64,000 nucleotides of DNA, taken from the NCBI GenBank assembly GCA_035934015.1, contig DASYYH010000006.1, forward strand, positions 62,001 through 126,000. Direction: 5' to 3'. Below are positions 33,115 through 42,072 of this stretch, one piece after another. The notes below the pieces were generated by a model, which saw only the letters and a list, made by a program, of their open reading frames with translations, searched no databases and was not told the DNA's origin. This DNA is from Candidatus Acidiferrales bacterium. GTDB lineage: Bacteria > Acidobacteriota > Terriglobia > Acidiferrales > UBA7541. Both the position numbers and the translations under genes were made by a program. Numbering within the stretch: the first letter of the stretch is position 1; every line of letters begins with the position of its first letter.

Positions 33115-34797
33115 CTAAACGCGCTCCCAATTGAATTTCACCGGCGCGCCTGTTCCGTAAACTTTCAAGGCTCCATTGGCGCCGACGGCGTTCGGGCGAA
33201 TAAAAATCCAGTTCTGCCACGCAGAAAGTCGGCCGAAGATCCTCGTCTCGATCGTTTCGGTGCCGCCAAAACGCAAATTTGCTTCGAGGCCCGTCAATGC
33301 GTCGGGTGATTGTGCGCTCCGCAGCTCGACGGCCTGGCGAATTTCATCTTCCCAATCCAGATCATCAGGCGCTGCGGTAGCCAGTCCGGCCTCAAGGGCG
33401 TCGCGAGCGGAAAGTTTCACGCCAATCCGCGCGCGCAGTGAATCCAGTTGCGCAGCATCCTGATAGAAACGCGATGCCAAGCGGGGAAGATGATTAGCCA
33501 TAGTAAGAGGGCCGAAGTTCATTTCTGAAAGCATCACAAAGGAGGGGCTCGAAACTTCTTCGGCGTCGCGCATATAGACGCGATCGGCAGCGAGCGCAAG
33601 TTCCAGCAGCGTGCCTGCGAAGCAAGAGCCAGGTTCAACAATGGCAAACATGGAGCGCGAAGTCACGTCGAGTCGCGCAAACGTGCGGCGAAGCATGCCC
33701 AGAACTTCGCGGACGAACCAATTGGATTCGTGGCTCAAGATGAATTTATCTATTGCCAGGACCGAGTCAGGATTTCCAGCGGTCTTGAAGATCCAGAGGC
33801 CCAGCCCCAGTTCGCTCGTGCGCAGGGTCAGGATGGCGTCATCCAATTCGCGCGCCATCTGAAGAGGCCACCACGCCGCGCCAGCCGCTAATGCCTTCTC
33901 GACTGTGTATTCGACAATAGATTCAGGCGCGCGAACGGTTAGCGTTGCTGTTCGGCCCTGTCGATCCAGATGCACATCAACATACTCATAATGCAGGCCA
34001 GCCTCGTCCACAGTGCGTTTCAAGGGTGTGAGCGAAATTCCCTTCGCGTCCACGGGACGGTCGCTTTGCTTCGCGAGTTCGAGCGCGCGCTGCTTCACGT
34101 GCTCAGCAAACTGCTGCGGCTTGATGACTTCGTCGACCAATCGCCAATCTTTCGCTCTTTGGCCGCGCACACCATCTGGATTGGTGCAAAATATGTCGGC
34201 GTGATCCCGGCGAACGTGCCGTTTGTCGGTGACGCGCGTGAGGCCGCCGGTGCCGGGCAAAACGCCCAGCAGAGGTAGTTCAGGCAGACTGACTGCTGAG
34301 GAGCGGTCGTCGATCAGAATGATTTCGTCGCATGCCAGCGCCAATTCGTAGCCGCCGCCAGCAGTTGTTCCGTTGCAAGCGGCGATGAATTTCAATCCGG
34401 AATGCGCGCTCGAGTCTTCAATTCCGTTTCGCGTTTCGTTAGTGAATTTGCAGAAATTGACCTTCCACGCATGCGACGAAAGGCCGAGCATATAGATATT
34501 GGCACCCGAGCAGAACACCCGATTTTTCGCGCTGCTGATAATTACAGATCGAATTTCCGGATGCTCGAAACGTATCCGCTGCAAAGCGTCGTGCAGCTCA
34601 ATATCGACTCCGAGGTCGTAGGAATTGAGCTTGAGCTTGTAACCGGGACGGATTCCCCCGTCTTCCGCTACGTCCATAGTCAGCGTGGCAACCGGACCAT
34701 CGAATGAAAGTTTCCAGTGCTTGTAACGTGAAGGGTCAGTTTGATAGTCGGGTGCATCCAGAGCAGACAGATGCTGTTGGCTTGCAACTGCGTCCAC
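33115..34797 (-). CDS. boxC: benzoyl-CoA-dihydrodiol lyase / epoxide hydrolase-lyase BoxC
   Basis: A 560-residue protein of the enoyl-CoA hydratase superfamily that opens and cleaves 2,3-epoxybenzoyl-CoA to 3,4-dehydroadipyl-CoA semialdehyde and formate. The N-terminal half has a crotonase core: VFCSGANIYMLG for the oxyanion hole, then NGTTAGGGYELALACDEI and LPELPLLGVLPGTGG. The second half is the BoxC-specific duplicated domain. Start is GTG 34797 with a near-perfect AGGAGGA about 5 bases upstream. It begins 9 bases after the boxR stop, so boxR, boxC and boxB form one operon. Confidence 0.95.
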   Translation of the reverse strand: MDAVASQQHLSALDAPDYQTDPSRYKHWKLSFDGPVATLTMDVAEDGGIRPGYKLKLNSYDLGVDIELHDALQRIRFEHPEIRSVIISSAKNRVFCSGANIYMLGLSSHAWKVNFCKFTNETRNGIEDSSAHSGLKFIAACNGTTAGGGYELALACDEIILIDDRSSAVSLPELPLLGVLPGTGGLTRVTDKRHVRRDHADIFCTNPDGVRGQRAKDWRLVDEVIKPQQFAEHVKQRALELAKQSDRPVDAKGISLTPLKRTVDEAGLHYEYVDVHLDRQGRTATLTVRAPESIVEYTVEKALAAGAAWWPLQMARELDDAILTLRTSELGLGLWIFKTAGNPDSVLAIDKFILSHESNWFVREVLGMLRRTFARLDVTSRSMFAIVEPGSCFAGTLLELALAADRVYMRDAEEVSSPSFVMLSEMNFGPLTMANHLPRLASRFYQDAAQLDSLRARIGVKLSARDALEAGLATAAPDDLDWEDEIRQAVELRSAQSPDALTGLEANLRFGGTETIETRIFGRLSAWQNWIFIRPNAVGANGALKVYGTGAPVKFNWERV

Positions 34798-34806
34798 GAG
34801 TTCCTC

Positions 34807-35712
34807 CTACTCCCTATCGGCCTGCAAGGAGACCTTCAATTTGGCGAAGCTTTCTTCAACGGAACTGCCCGAAGTATCGATACATATGTCCGCTTGCCGG
34901 TAGAGCGGTTCACGGGAATCGAGAATCCGGCGCAAGTCCTCCATGGCTCGATCGTTTCCAGCCATAGCGCGAAAATCGCCCTGCGCGATCACACGCGCCA
35001 TGTGCTCTTCCGGCTGAGCCTTGATCCAAATGGTGTAACAATTGGACATCAGAAAATCGTAAGTTTCTTTTTCCGAAACGACGCCGCCACCGACGGAAAG
35101 AATCACCTGCGGAAATTCCTCGAGGGCGCGTTTCAGTGTACGCTTTTCGATCTCGCGATAGCCGGACTGTCCATAAAAAGAAAAAATCTCCGCAAGAGGC
35201 ATTCCGGCTTCTTTTTCGATTTCAGCATCCAGTTCGACGAAAGAGATTTTCATTTCCTTGCTCAGCTTTGAGCCGAGAGTGGACTTGCCTGCACCACGCA
35301 AGCCGATCAGGGCGATTCGGCTGCGGCGCGTCTTTTCCTCATGACTTAAATCACGCATTAGCCGGAGAACAGCATCCTCGCGGCGACTGGCGGGAAGCCG
35401 TTCCAGAAAACGCAAGAGCAGCCGTTTCTCCATGGATCTTTCGGTTTCCGGAACGAAGAGTTCGGCAAGAGAAACATGCAGAGCCGCAGTAATCCGGCGC
35501 AAGAGCACGATGGATATGTTTCCCTCGCCGATTTCGAGCTGCGCAAGATGACGCTCGGATACGTCTGCTTCTTTTGCCATCATTTTGCGGGTCATGCCGC
35601 GGCGATTGCGGAGTTCGCGCACGCGCTTGCCAAGCGAGAGCAGAAAGTCGCCTTCAGGAGCCAGTTCGCTTCCACGGGGGGGAGCAACGCCGATTTCGCT
35701 CGATGCTGGCAT
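34807..35712 (-). CDS. boxR: BoxR/BzdR-type regulator: XRE HTH fused to shikimate-kinase-like domain
   Basis: A 301-residue regulator with the BzdR/BoxR layout: an XRE helix-turn-helix (GKRVRELRNRRGMTRKMMAK then ADVSERHLAQLEIGEGNIS, about 30-75), a linker, and a shikimate-kinase-like domain with the P-loop LRGAGKST and a Walker-B-like VGGGVV. In Azoarcus relatives this domain binds benzoyl-CoA and releases the DNA, so it works as a repressor that senses the intermediate. Start is probably ATG 35712; ATG 35724 is an alternative that would leave almost no leader after the promoter at 35727-35756. It heads boxC and boxB and is divergent from boxD, the classic layout for controlling both transcripts. 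Confidence 0.9.
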   Translation of the reverse strand: MPASSEIGVAPPRGSELAPEGDFLLSLGKRVRELRNRRGMTRKMMAKEADVSERHLAQLEIGEGNISIVLLRRITAALHVSLAELFVPETERSMEKRLLLRFLERLPASRREDAVLRLMRDLSHEEKTRRSRIALIGLRGAGKSTLGSKLSKEMKISFVELDAEIEKEAGMPLAEIFSFYGQSGYREIEKRTLKRALEEFPQVILSVGGGVVSEKETYDFLMSNCYTIWIKAQPEEHMARVIAQGDFRAMAGNDRAMEDLRRILDSREPLYRQADICIDTSGSSVEESFAKLKVSLQADRE

Positions 35713-35723
35713 AGCCGTCAACA

Positions 35724-35821
35724 TGCAGTATAACGCATACCGATCGCAACGTACAAGCAATAAAATGAGTGTCGTACGAAATGTTGTGGATTTGACGACC
35801 GAGAAGATGCACTATTATGCC
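35724..35821. promoter_or_regulatory. boxR-boxD intergenic control region with TGCA-type repeats
   Basis: The minus-strand promoter for boxR is TTGTAC (35756-35751) with TATACT (35732-35727) and an 18-base spacer. A TGCA-N6-CGCA pair (35724-35737) overlaps its -10. Toward boxD, TTGACG (35792-35797) and TATTAT (35813-35818) have a short 15-base spacer, overlapped by TGCA-N6-TGCC (35808-35821). The known BzdR operator is built of TGCA-N6-TGCA, so both pairs are one-mismatch candidates for BoxR binding. Confidence 0.5.
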
Positions 35822-35893
35822 GAATCCTGCGGGCAAGGGGACCTGGTTCAGAATCCTAGCGTATTTATTGCCAAGACCGATGGAGGAATGCAC

Positions 35894-37471
35894 GTGAAGC
35901 TGCCGAACTATGTGTGTGACGAATGGAAGGAAGGCGCAGGACCCGGAGAAGCGTTGATCGATCCTGTTACCGGAGACGAACTAACGCGGGTTTCTTCGCA
36001 GGGCGTGGATTTGAAAGCCGCTCTCGAGTTTGCCCGTTCGCGCGGCAGTGCTGGATTACAAGGATTCTCCTATCGCGAGCGCGCGGACATGCTCACGAAA
36101 ATTGCAGATGTGCTGACGGCGAACCGTGACGAGTATTTTCGCATTTCGCTCCTGAATTCGGGCACAACGCAAGCTGACGCTTCGTTTGATGTGGACGGCG
36201 CGATTTACACGGTGAAGTACTACGCGAAAGCCGGCCGGGCACTCGCGGAAGGGAAAATCCTGGTGGAGGGTGCCGGGATTCCACTCTCGAAAACCGGCGC
36301 GTTTTCCGCGCAACATTTCCTCGTGCCATTAAAAGGGGTGGCGATTTTCATCAATGCCTTCAATTTTCCGGCATGGGGGTTCTGCGAGAAAACAGCGCCA
36401 GCGCTTCTTTCGGGTGTGCCGATCGTGGTCAAACCAGCTTCGCCTACGGCTTGGCTGACGCACCGCATGGTCGAAGACATTGTAAAGGCAAATATCCTGC
36501 CGGCAGGGGCTATTTCAATTGTTTGTGGCTCCGCGCGCGATCTGCTCGATCATGTCACCGAAGGAGACGTTGTTTCTTTCACTGGTTCGGCGGAGACGGC
36601 TGCCAAAATTCGCTCGCATGCGAGTGTTCTGCGGCATTCGGTGCGTGTGAATATCGAAGCCGATAGCATCAATTCGGCGATTCTTGGAGCCGATGTTTCC
36701 CCCGGAAACGATTTGTTCGATTTGCTGGTTAAAGAAGTTGTGCGCGAGATGACGCTGAAGGCTGGCCAGAAATGCACGGCGATTCGTCGCGTCTTCGTCG
36801 CGCGTCAAAATATGAAGGCCCTCGGCGAAGCGATCTCCAGTCGCTTGAGCTCCCTAAAAGTGGGAAATCCGCGGAATGCAGATGTGAAAGTCGGACCTGT
36901 GGTCAACAAGGCTCAGCAAACATCATGCCGGGAAGGCCTACGACAGTTGAAGATGGAGTGCTCGGTCATATTCGGTGGAGATGAGAATTTTCAGCCTATT
37001 GACGCCGACCCGCAGAAATCCGCATTCGTGGAGCCCACGTTGCTGGCTTGCGAAAATGGATCTGAAGCGAAATTTGTCCATGATGTAGAAGTATTCGGTC
37101 CCGCTGCGACGCTTATCGCGTACGATTCGCCCGAAAATCTCATTGCGCTTGCCCGGCGTGGCCGGGGTTCGCTTGTGGCCTCGATCTTTTCAAATGATTC
37201 GGGATTCGCGGAAAAGGTGGTCCTCGGAATCAGCGACCTTCATGGACGTGTGATGGTCATTGACTCGAATGTCGGAAGCCAGCATACGGGCCACGGCAAC
37301 GTCATGCCCAATTGCTTGCACGGCGGCCCAGGGAGAGCCGGCGGGGGCGAGGAGCTCGCCGGCTTGCGCGCGCTGCTGCTTTACCATCGCCGCGTTGTCG
37401 TACAAGGACCGCCGAATTGCATCGCTGACCTGGCGAAACTCTCATCCGATGCAAGCCTGCTCTATTCATAG
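35894..37471 (+). CDS. boxD: 3,4-dehydroadipyl-CoA semialdehyde dehydrogenase BoxD
   Basis: A 525-residue aldehyde dehydrogenase that oxidises 3,4-dehydroadipyl-CoA semialdehyde, the BoxC product, to the acid with NADP+. Catalytic residues are the cysteine in AGQKCTAIRR and the glutamate in VNIEADSINS; cofactor motifs are INAFNFPAWG and SFTGSAETA. It resembles the ALDH half of PaaZ without the hydratase half. Two starts compete: ATG 35888, only one base after GGAGG, and GTG 35894, seven bases after it. The GTG is chosen for spacing. It is divergent from boxR. Downstream beta-oxidation genes are not in the window. Confidence 0.9.
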   Translation: MKLPNYVCDEWKEGAGPGEALIDPVTGDELTRVSSQGVDLKAALEFARSRGSAGLQGFSYRERADMLTKIADVLTANRDEYFRISLLNSGTTQADASFDVDGAIYTVKYYAKAGRALAEGKILVEGAGIPLSKTGAFSAQHFLVPLKGVAIFINAFNFPAWGFCEKTAPALLSGVPIVVKPASPTAWLTHRMVEDIVKANILPAGAISIVCGSARDLLDHVTEGDVVSFTGSAETAAKIRSHASVLRHSVRVNIEADSINSAILGADVSPGNDLFDLLVKEVVREMTLKAGQKCTAIRRVFVARQNMKALGEAISSRLSSLKVGNPRNADVKVGPVVNKAQQTSCREGLRQLKMECSVIFGGDENFQPIDADPQKSAFVEPTLLACENGSEAKFVHDVEVFGPAATLIAYDSPENLIALARRGRGSLVASIFSNDSGFAEKVVLGISDLHGRVMVIDSNVGSQHTGHGNVMPNCLHGGPGRAGGGEELAGLRALLLYHRRVVVQGPPNCIADLAKLSSDASLLYS

Positions 37472-37504
37472 CTGCCCAGCCTGATTCCAGTTACACTGGC
37501 GCTC

Positions 37505-38218
37505 ATGGCTGAGATTTATGCAGGCACATCAGGATGGTCCTATTCGAGCTGGAAGCCAAAATTTTATCCTTCGAAGCTCGCTTCCGCGAAATTTCTCAGC
37601 TATTACGCGACCCGGCTCAACTCCGTCGAGGTGAACTATACGTTTCGTACTTTGCCAACGGAGAAACTTCTGGCCGGATGGATCGCTTCCACGCCTGTGC
37701 ATTTCAAATTCACAGCCAAGGCGCACCAGGTAATCACGCACATCAAACGTCTGCGTGACACAAGAAAATATCTGTTGGATTTCCTCCACTCCCTGCAACC
37801 TTTGCGCGATGAAGGCAGACTGGGGCTCATTCTCTTTCAGTTGCCACCGAATTTTAAGTGTGACGTCGCGCGTCTTATTGAATTTCTCGACGATCTCCCG
37901 CACGGGATCCGCTGCGCGTTTGAATTTCGCCACGAAACCTGGTTTTGCGAGGAAGTTTTCGCGGCGCTTCGGGCAAGAAATGCCGCACTCTGCTGGGCCG
38001 AGAGCGAAAAGCTGAAAACACCCGAGGTTCGGACTGCGAACTTCTCTTATCTGCGCCTGCGCAAGAAAAAGTACTCTGCCGCAGCTCTCAAATCGGTCAT
38101 TTCCAAGGTAGGAAAGCTCGCCCAGCAGGGCGATGTTTTCGCCTACTTCAAGCACGAAGAAACGCCCGAAGGCGCCGTTTGCGCCGTGCAAGTACTAAGG
38201 CGTGCGCGGGCCTCATAA
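37505..38218 (+). CDS. DUF72 family protein (YecE-like)
   Basis: A 237-residue TIM-barrel-like protein of the DUF72 family. The start MAEIYAGTSGWSYSSWKPKFYP and the motifs FYATRLNSVEVNYTFR-like (here YYATRLNSVEVNYTFR), FKFTAKAHQVITH and FEFRHETWF are typical. No biochemical role is established for the family; a link to iron-sulfur or DNA metabolism has been suggested for some. It starts 33 bases after boxD but its family has no known tie to benzoate, so co-transcription may be chance. Confidence 0.88.
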   Translation: MAEIYAGTSGWSYSSWKPKFYPSKLASAKFLSYYATRLNSVEVNYTFRTLPTEKLLAGWIASTPVHFKFTAKAHQVITHIKRLRDTRKYLLDFLHSLQPLRDEGRLGLILFQLPPNFKCDVARLIEFLDDLPHGIRCAFEFRHETWFCEEVFAALRARNAALCWAESEKLKTPEVRTANFSYLRLRKKKYSAAALKSVISKVGKLAQQGDVFAYFKHEETPEGAVCAVQVLRRARAS

Positions 38219-38438
38219 AGCTCAGGAAACAGCGAGATCTTGACGAATTGGTTTGGAGTTAGGCGTCCGCAAGACTATTCATATATCTGAAAATAAAGAC
38301 CATCACTCGAATTTGCGTGAGCTTTTACTTGAGAGAATAAGTTTCAGTACTTTTAGTACCTTCGTACCCAAATTCTGCCCCGAAAAAAGTGACTTGGCTC
38401 CTATTCACGTTCTGGCGAGCTTCCCCGAAAATGGGCTC

Positions 38439-38663
38439 ATGTCAAACACAACAGTTTTTATCGCACAAACACAGACTTGGGGCCACCGGACCTGGTGGTG
38501 CGCGGACTGTCGCGTTCCCACCGATCTGGATCGGCATGGGCGCTGCGGCACCTGTGGGTCAGACGCGGTGGACGTCATGATGCGGCCAAACAAACTGAAA
38601 AGACAGACGGAATCACCGGCCATCATGTTCGAAGTCCAAACACGCCTTGTCTCGGTGGCTTAG
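38439..38663 (+). CDS. small zinc-ribbon protein
   Basis: A 74-residue protein with one zinc-ribbon: WWCADCRVPTDLDRHGRCGTCGSDAV, i.e. two CxxC pairs 13 residues apart, at about residues 21-40. The chosen ATG 38439 keeps the zinc part near the N-terminus; the frame is open 180 bases further up, but that part is low in conserved features. Similar tiny zinc-ribbon proteins are common in acidobacterial genomes without assigned function. The gene stands alone between DUF72 and a leftward PilZ gene. Confidence 0.55.
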   Translation: MSNTTVFIAQTQTWGHRTWWCADCRVPTDLDRHGRCGTCGSDAVDVMMRPNKLKRQTESPAIMFEVQTRLVSVA

Positions 38664-38834
38664 TTTCCACGCTTAGACACGTCCCAAGGAAGAAGGCTTT
38701 TCACGTCGGAACAGCCGTGCGTTTCATCCGTCGGAAGTGCGACGTTGCTCACGCGCAATGTCGGCGTGAGGAGAACGGTTAAGACGCTTGCGCGGAGGAA
38801 TCGCTGGAACGGCGGGAATGTGAAATCCGTTGGA

Positions 38835-39323
38835 CTACGTTCGTTTCTTCGGAGTTGCCGGACCAGTCGCCGGCTTCTTGCGGTCCGCAGGATCCCAATC
38901 ATCCGGCGGAAATGCGATGCGCCAAAAATACGCTGCCGCGCACGTGAACTCAAGGCCTGCTTGCGTCTTGCTGCCATCGGACTGCCCAAGGTAGGCGACA
39001 CGGCATTCAATTTCTTCGTTGGTCTTGGAATTTCTTAGACTGAGCTTCTGCCCGCGGTCCACGGCACTGGTCAAACGCACCAAACATCCCGCCGCATTCA
39101 CCGCATCGGTCGTAGTCTGCTCCTCAAATGGAGTGTTTGCTTTTTGTCCCTTTACTATCACGGGCATAGAGATATAGACGCGCTTACTGCGGCGTGTATC
39201 CCGGCGGGCATCGGCCGCACCCGGCGACTCGGAAATGGCTGTAGCCAAGTTGGATTCGTCAGAGGCAGCTTCTTGCGCCGGAGCAGACGTTCCCCGGCGA
39301 CCCAAGACCTTTTCCCAAGCCAT
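38835..39323 (-). CDS. PilZ-domain protein (c-di-GMP binding candidate)
   Basis: A 162-residue protein with one PilZ domain at about residues 42-130. The cyclic-di-GMP motif RxxxR appears as RRSKRVYISMPVIV, and the second motif, usually D/NxSxxG, is NAAGCLVRL, with alanine replacing serine, so binding may be weak. The strand CRVAYLG and QAGLEF end the barrel. The N-terminal 40 residues and the lysine-rich C-terminus look disordered. No flagellar or pilus gene is near to indicate its target. Confidence 0.8.
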   Translation of the reverse strand: MAWEKVLGRRGTSAPAQEAASDESNLATAISESPGAADARRDTRRSKRVYISMPVIVKGQKANTPFEEQTTTDAVNAAGCLVRLTSAVDRGQKLSLRNSKTNEEIECRVAYLGQSDGSKTQAGLEFTCAAAYFWRIAFPPDDWDPADRKKPATGPATPKKRT

Positions 39324-39534
39324 GGATGCCCTCTAGTGGAATGATGCCCTGACTTGTGTGATGTGGCTTGACGTTTCGCTCGCTGCGTATCCATTCAGTC
39401 ACTATCCCAATCTCCCTTCCGGGTTTTTCGGCAAGTACCGCCGCTTTGCGCCAGTGAAATCGATCACATTTGTGGGATTCCGGTGATAGAGTCACGCAGA
39501 ATTTGTGCAAAGCGAGGCGCGCATTGCGCAGCCG

Positions 39535-40938
39535 ATGATGCATTCACACAATCCGCAAGAAGCTGCATCCCCGAATACATCAAGTCTCGCTGCTCGCATC
39601 GGCCTTTTCGACGCGACGATGATTGTGATGGGTGGGATCATCGGTTCAGGCATTTTTATCAATTCATACGTCGTTGCGGAGCAGGTTCATACACCGTTTT
39701 TAATTATTGGCGCATGGGCCGCAGGCGGAGTGATCGCAATGGCCGGGGCATTCATCTGGGCGGAGCTTGCGGCGCGTATGCCCCAAGTCGGCGGGCAATA
39801 CGCCTATTTGCGCGAAGCTTATCATCCGGCAGTCGCATTTCTTTACGGATGGGTATTGCTATTGGTGATTCAGACCGGCGGCATGGCGGCCGTCGCCGTG
39901 ACATTTGCCAAGTATTTCATCGAACTGACCCACCTCCCCGTTGCCGACGGTGTGATCGCCACGCTCGCGCTTGGCCTATTGACGCTGATCAATTGCTTCG
40001 GCGTCCGCGCGGGAAGCACGGTTCAAAGCATGCTGATGGTTTTGAAGATTCTGGCCATTGCAGTGCTTGTTTTTTGCGGCGCGGTTTTTCTGATGCGCCA
40101 TGGGAATCCTGCATTTTCAAGCGAGAAGCCACATCCGCTGCTGGATCGCCCAGTCTCGTTTGATCTTGTAACAGCCATCGGTGCCGCGCTGGTTCCTGTG
40201 CTGTTCGCATATGGCGGATGGCAAACGTCGAACTTTGTCGCCGAAGAAATCCGCGAGCCGCGAAAGAATCTCCCGCGCGCACTTGTCATTGGCGTCATCG
40301 GAGTCATATTGCTCTATCTCTCAGTGAACTTCGTTTATGTTTACGTTTTGGGACCTTTGGGGTTGGCGCAAACGAGCACGCCAGCCTCGGCCGTCATGCT
40401 CATTGCATTTGGTCAGAAGGGCGCCGCATTGATTGCCATCGGCATCGCCATATCGGCGTTGGGATTCCTGAGCCAATCGATTCTCACGGCTCCGCGCGTT
40501 TATTTCGCCATGGCGGAGGACGGCCTATTCTTTCGCTCTGCTGGCTGGCTGGATCCGCGGCATCGCGTGCCTGTTGTCGCCATCGCGCTGCAAGGAATCG
40601 CGGCCATCATTATTGCCTTATCCGGACGTTACGACCAGATTCTCAGTTACGTCGTTTCGATGGATTTTCTTTTCTTCGGGCTTACGGCAACATGCCTTTT
40701 TGCCTTTCGCCGCCGCGACTCGCCGAGGGATGAATACGGTCCTGCCAGAGGACTTGCACGCATGCCGGGACATCCAATTACAACTGTCCTCTTTGTTGCG
40801 GCGTGCTGGCTTGTGGTCATCAACACGATTTTCAAATATCCCCGCAATACCGCGATAGGATTCGGTATTTTATTCGCAGGGATTCCTGTGTATTTTTTCT
40901 GGAGCTGGCAAAAATCAAAAAGAGGCACTGATTCGTGA
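39535..40938 (+). CDS. amino acid permease (APC superfamily)
   Basis: A 467-residue integral membrane transporter with about 12 membrane helices. The first helix carries the substrate motif GGIIGSGIF, typical of the LAT/amino acid-polyamine-organocation branch. It presumably imports an amino acid by proton symport or exchange. Starts at GTG 39505, ATG 39535 and ATG 39538 are all possible; none has a strong ribosome site. The stop overlaps the GTG start of the aminotransferase by 4 bases (GTGA), so the two work together: uptake, then transamination. The amino acid cannot be named from sequence. Confidence 0.9.
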   Translation: MMHSHNPQEAASPNTSSLAARIGLFDATMIVMGGIIGSGIFINSYVVAEQVHTPFLIIGAWAAGGVIAMAGAFIWAELAARMPQVGGQYAYLREAYHPAVAFLYGWVLLLVIQTGGMAAVAVTFAKYFIELTHLPVADGVIATLALGLLTLINCFGVRAGSTVQSMLMVLKILAIAVLVFCGAVFLMRHGNPAFSSEKPHPLLDRPVSFDLVTAIGAALVPVLFAYGGWQTSNFVAEEIREPRKNLPRALVIGVIGVILLYLSVNFVYVYVLGPLGLAQTSTPASAVMLIAFGQKGAALIAIGIAISALGFLSQSILTAPRVYFAMAEDGLFFRSAGWLDPRHRVPVVAIALQGIAAIIIALSGRYDQILSYVVSMDFLFFGLTATCLFAFRRRDSPRDEYGPARGLARMPGHPITTVLFVAACWLVVINTIFKYPRNTAIGFGILFAGIPVYFFWSWQKSKRGTDS

Positions 40939-42023
40939 CAAAAGAGCGCGGAGAAGGCAGATCGCCCTACCTGGAATGGGCAAAACTAAAATCGCACGCT
41001 ACGTTTAATCTGGCCACGAGCGGTCTCGACGGCTATCCGCTCGCCAAGCTTGCCGTGAAAATCGAGGATCTCGAAATCTCCGTTGCAGGCAGCTATGGTT
41101 ATCCGCCTCTGCAGGAGCGGCTCGCACACAGGAGTGGCGTCGCGCCGGAATGCGTTGTCGCCGCGAACGGCACGTCCATGGCCAACCACCTCGTAATGGC
41201 CGCGTTGATTGAGTCTGGAGACGAAGTCCTGATTGAGCAGCCTGCATACGAGCCGATCGTCACTGCCGCGGAGTATTTTGGCGCGCGGATTCGCCGCCTT
41301 CCGCGGCGAACAGAAAATGGATTTCAGGTTGATTTGCAAGAACTGAAGCGCATCATCACACCCACCACACGATTAATTATCCTCAGCAATCTTCATAATC
41401 CGACCGGCGCACGAACATCCGATGCGGACTTGCGGCAGATCGGTGAGATTGCGGATGTCTGCGGCGCCCATGTCCTGGTGGACGAAGTGTATCTGGAAGC
41501 TCTCTTCGATCCGCGCGCGCATTCCGCATTTCATCTTGGGCCGAATTTCGTAATAACCAGCAGCCTGACGAAAGCTTTTGGCCTTTCTGGCCTGCGATGT
41601 GGCTGGATTCTCGCCCCAGCTCCTTTGGCTGCGCGAATGTGGAGGCTCAATGATCTTTTTGGAGTGATTCCAGCCCACGTCGCGGAGTTATTGAGCGTGA
41701 TCGCGCTGGATCATCTGCCGGAAATATCCGATTATGCCCGCAAGCGATTGGAAACGAATCGGCCCTTCGTTCGGCGCTTTCTGGATTCGCGAAAGGATCT
41801 ATCTGCCATTTCCTTCACGGACGGCACAGTCACTTTTCCGAAGTTGCTATCGGGGCGAATCGATGATCTCTGCCGCATCCTGCGCGAAAAATACGATACC
41901 AGTGTTGTCCCCGGCAGCTTTTTTGAAATGCCGGATCACTTCCGCGTGGGGATCGGCGGGGAAACGGAGATGCTCCACGAAGGCCTGCGGCGGCTGGGCA
42001 TTGCACTTGATGAAGTGCAATGA
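40935..42023 (+). CDS. class I/II pyridoxal-phosphate aminotransferase
   Basis: A 362-residue fold-type I aminotransferase. The PLP lysine is in SSLTKAFGLSGLRCGW, the aspartate that holds the pyridine nitrogen is in VLVDEVY, and NLHNPTG is the conserved asparagine loop. The small domain is complete. Translation is coupled to the upstream permease by a GTGA overlap. The substrate is unknown; coupling with the permease suggests catabolism or use of an imported amino acid. It is convergent with the LysR gene. Confidence 0.88.
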   Translation: MTKERGEGRSPYLEWAKLKSHATFNLATSGLDGYPLAKLAVKIEDLEISVAGSYGYPPLQERLAHRSGVAPECVVAANGTSMANHLVMAALIESGDEVLIEQPAYEPIVTAAEYFGARIRRLPRRTENGFQVDLQELKRIITPTTRLIILSNLHNPTGARTSDADLRQIGEIADVCGAHVLVDEVYLEALFDPRAHSAFHLGPNFVITSSLTKAFGLSGLRCGWILAPAPLAARMWRLNDLFGVIPAHVAELLSVIALDHLPEISDYARKRLETNRPFVRRFLDSRKDLSAISFTDGTVTFPKLLSGRIDDLCRILREKYDTSVVPGSFFEMPDHFRVGIGGETEMLHEGLRRLGIALDEVQ

Positions 42024-42072
42024 GCATGCTGCGCCTGGCCATTGTCCGAGCGGCCGCTAACCAGCCGATCTT

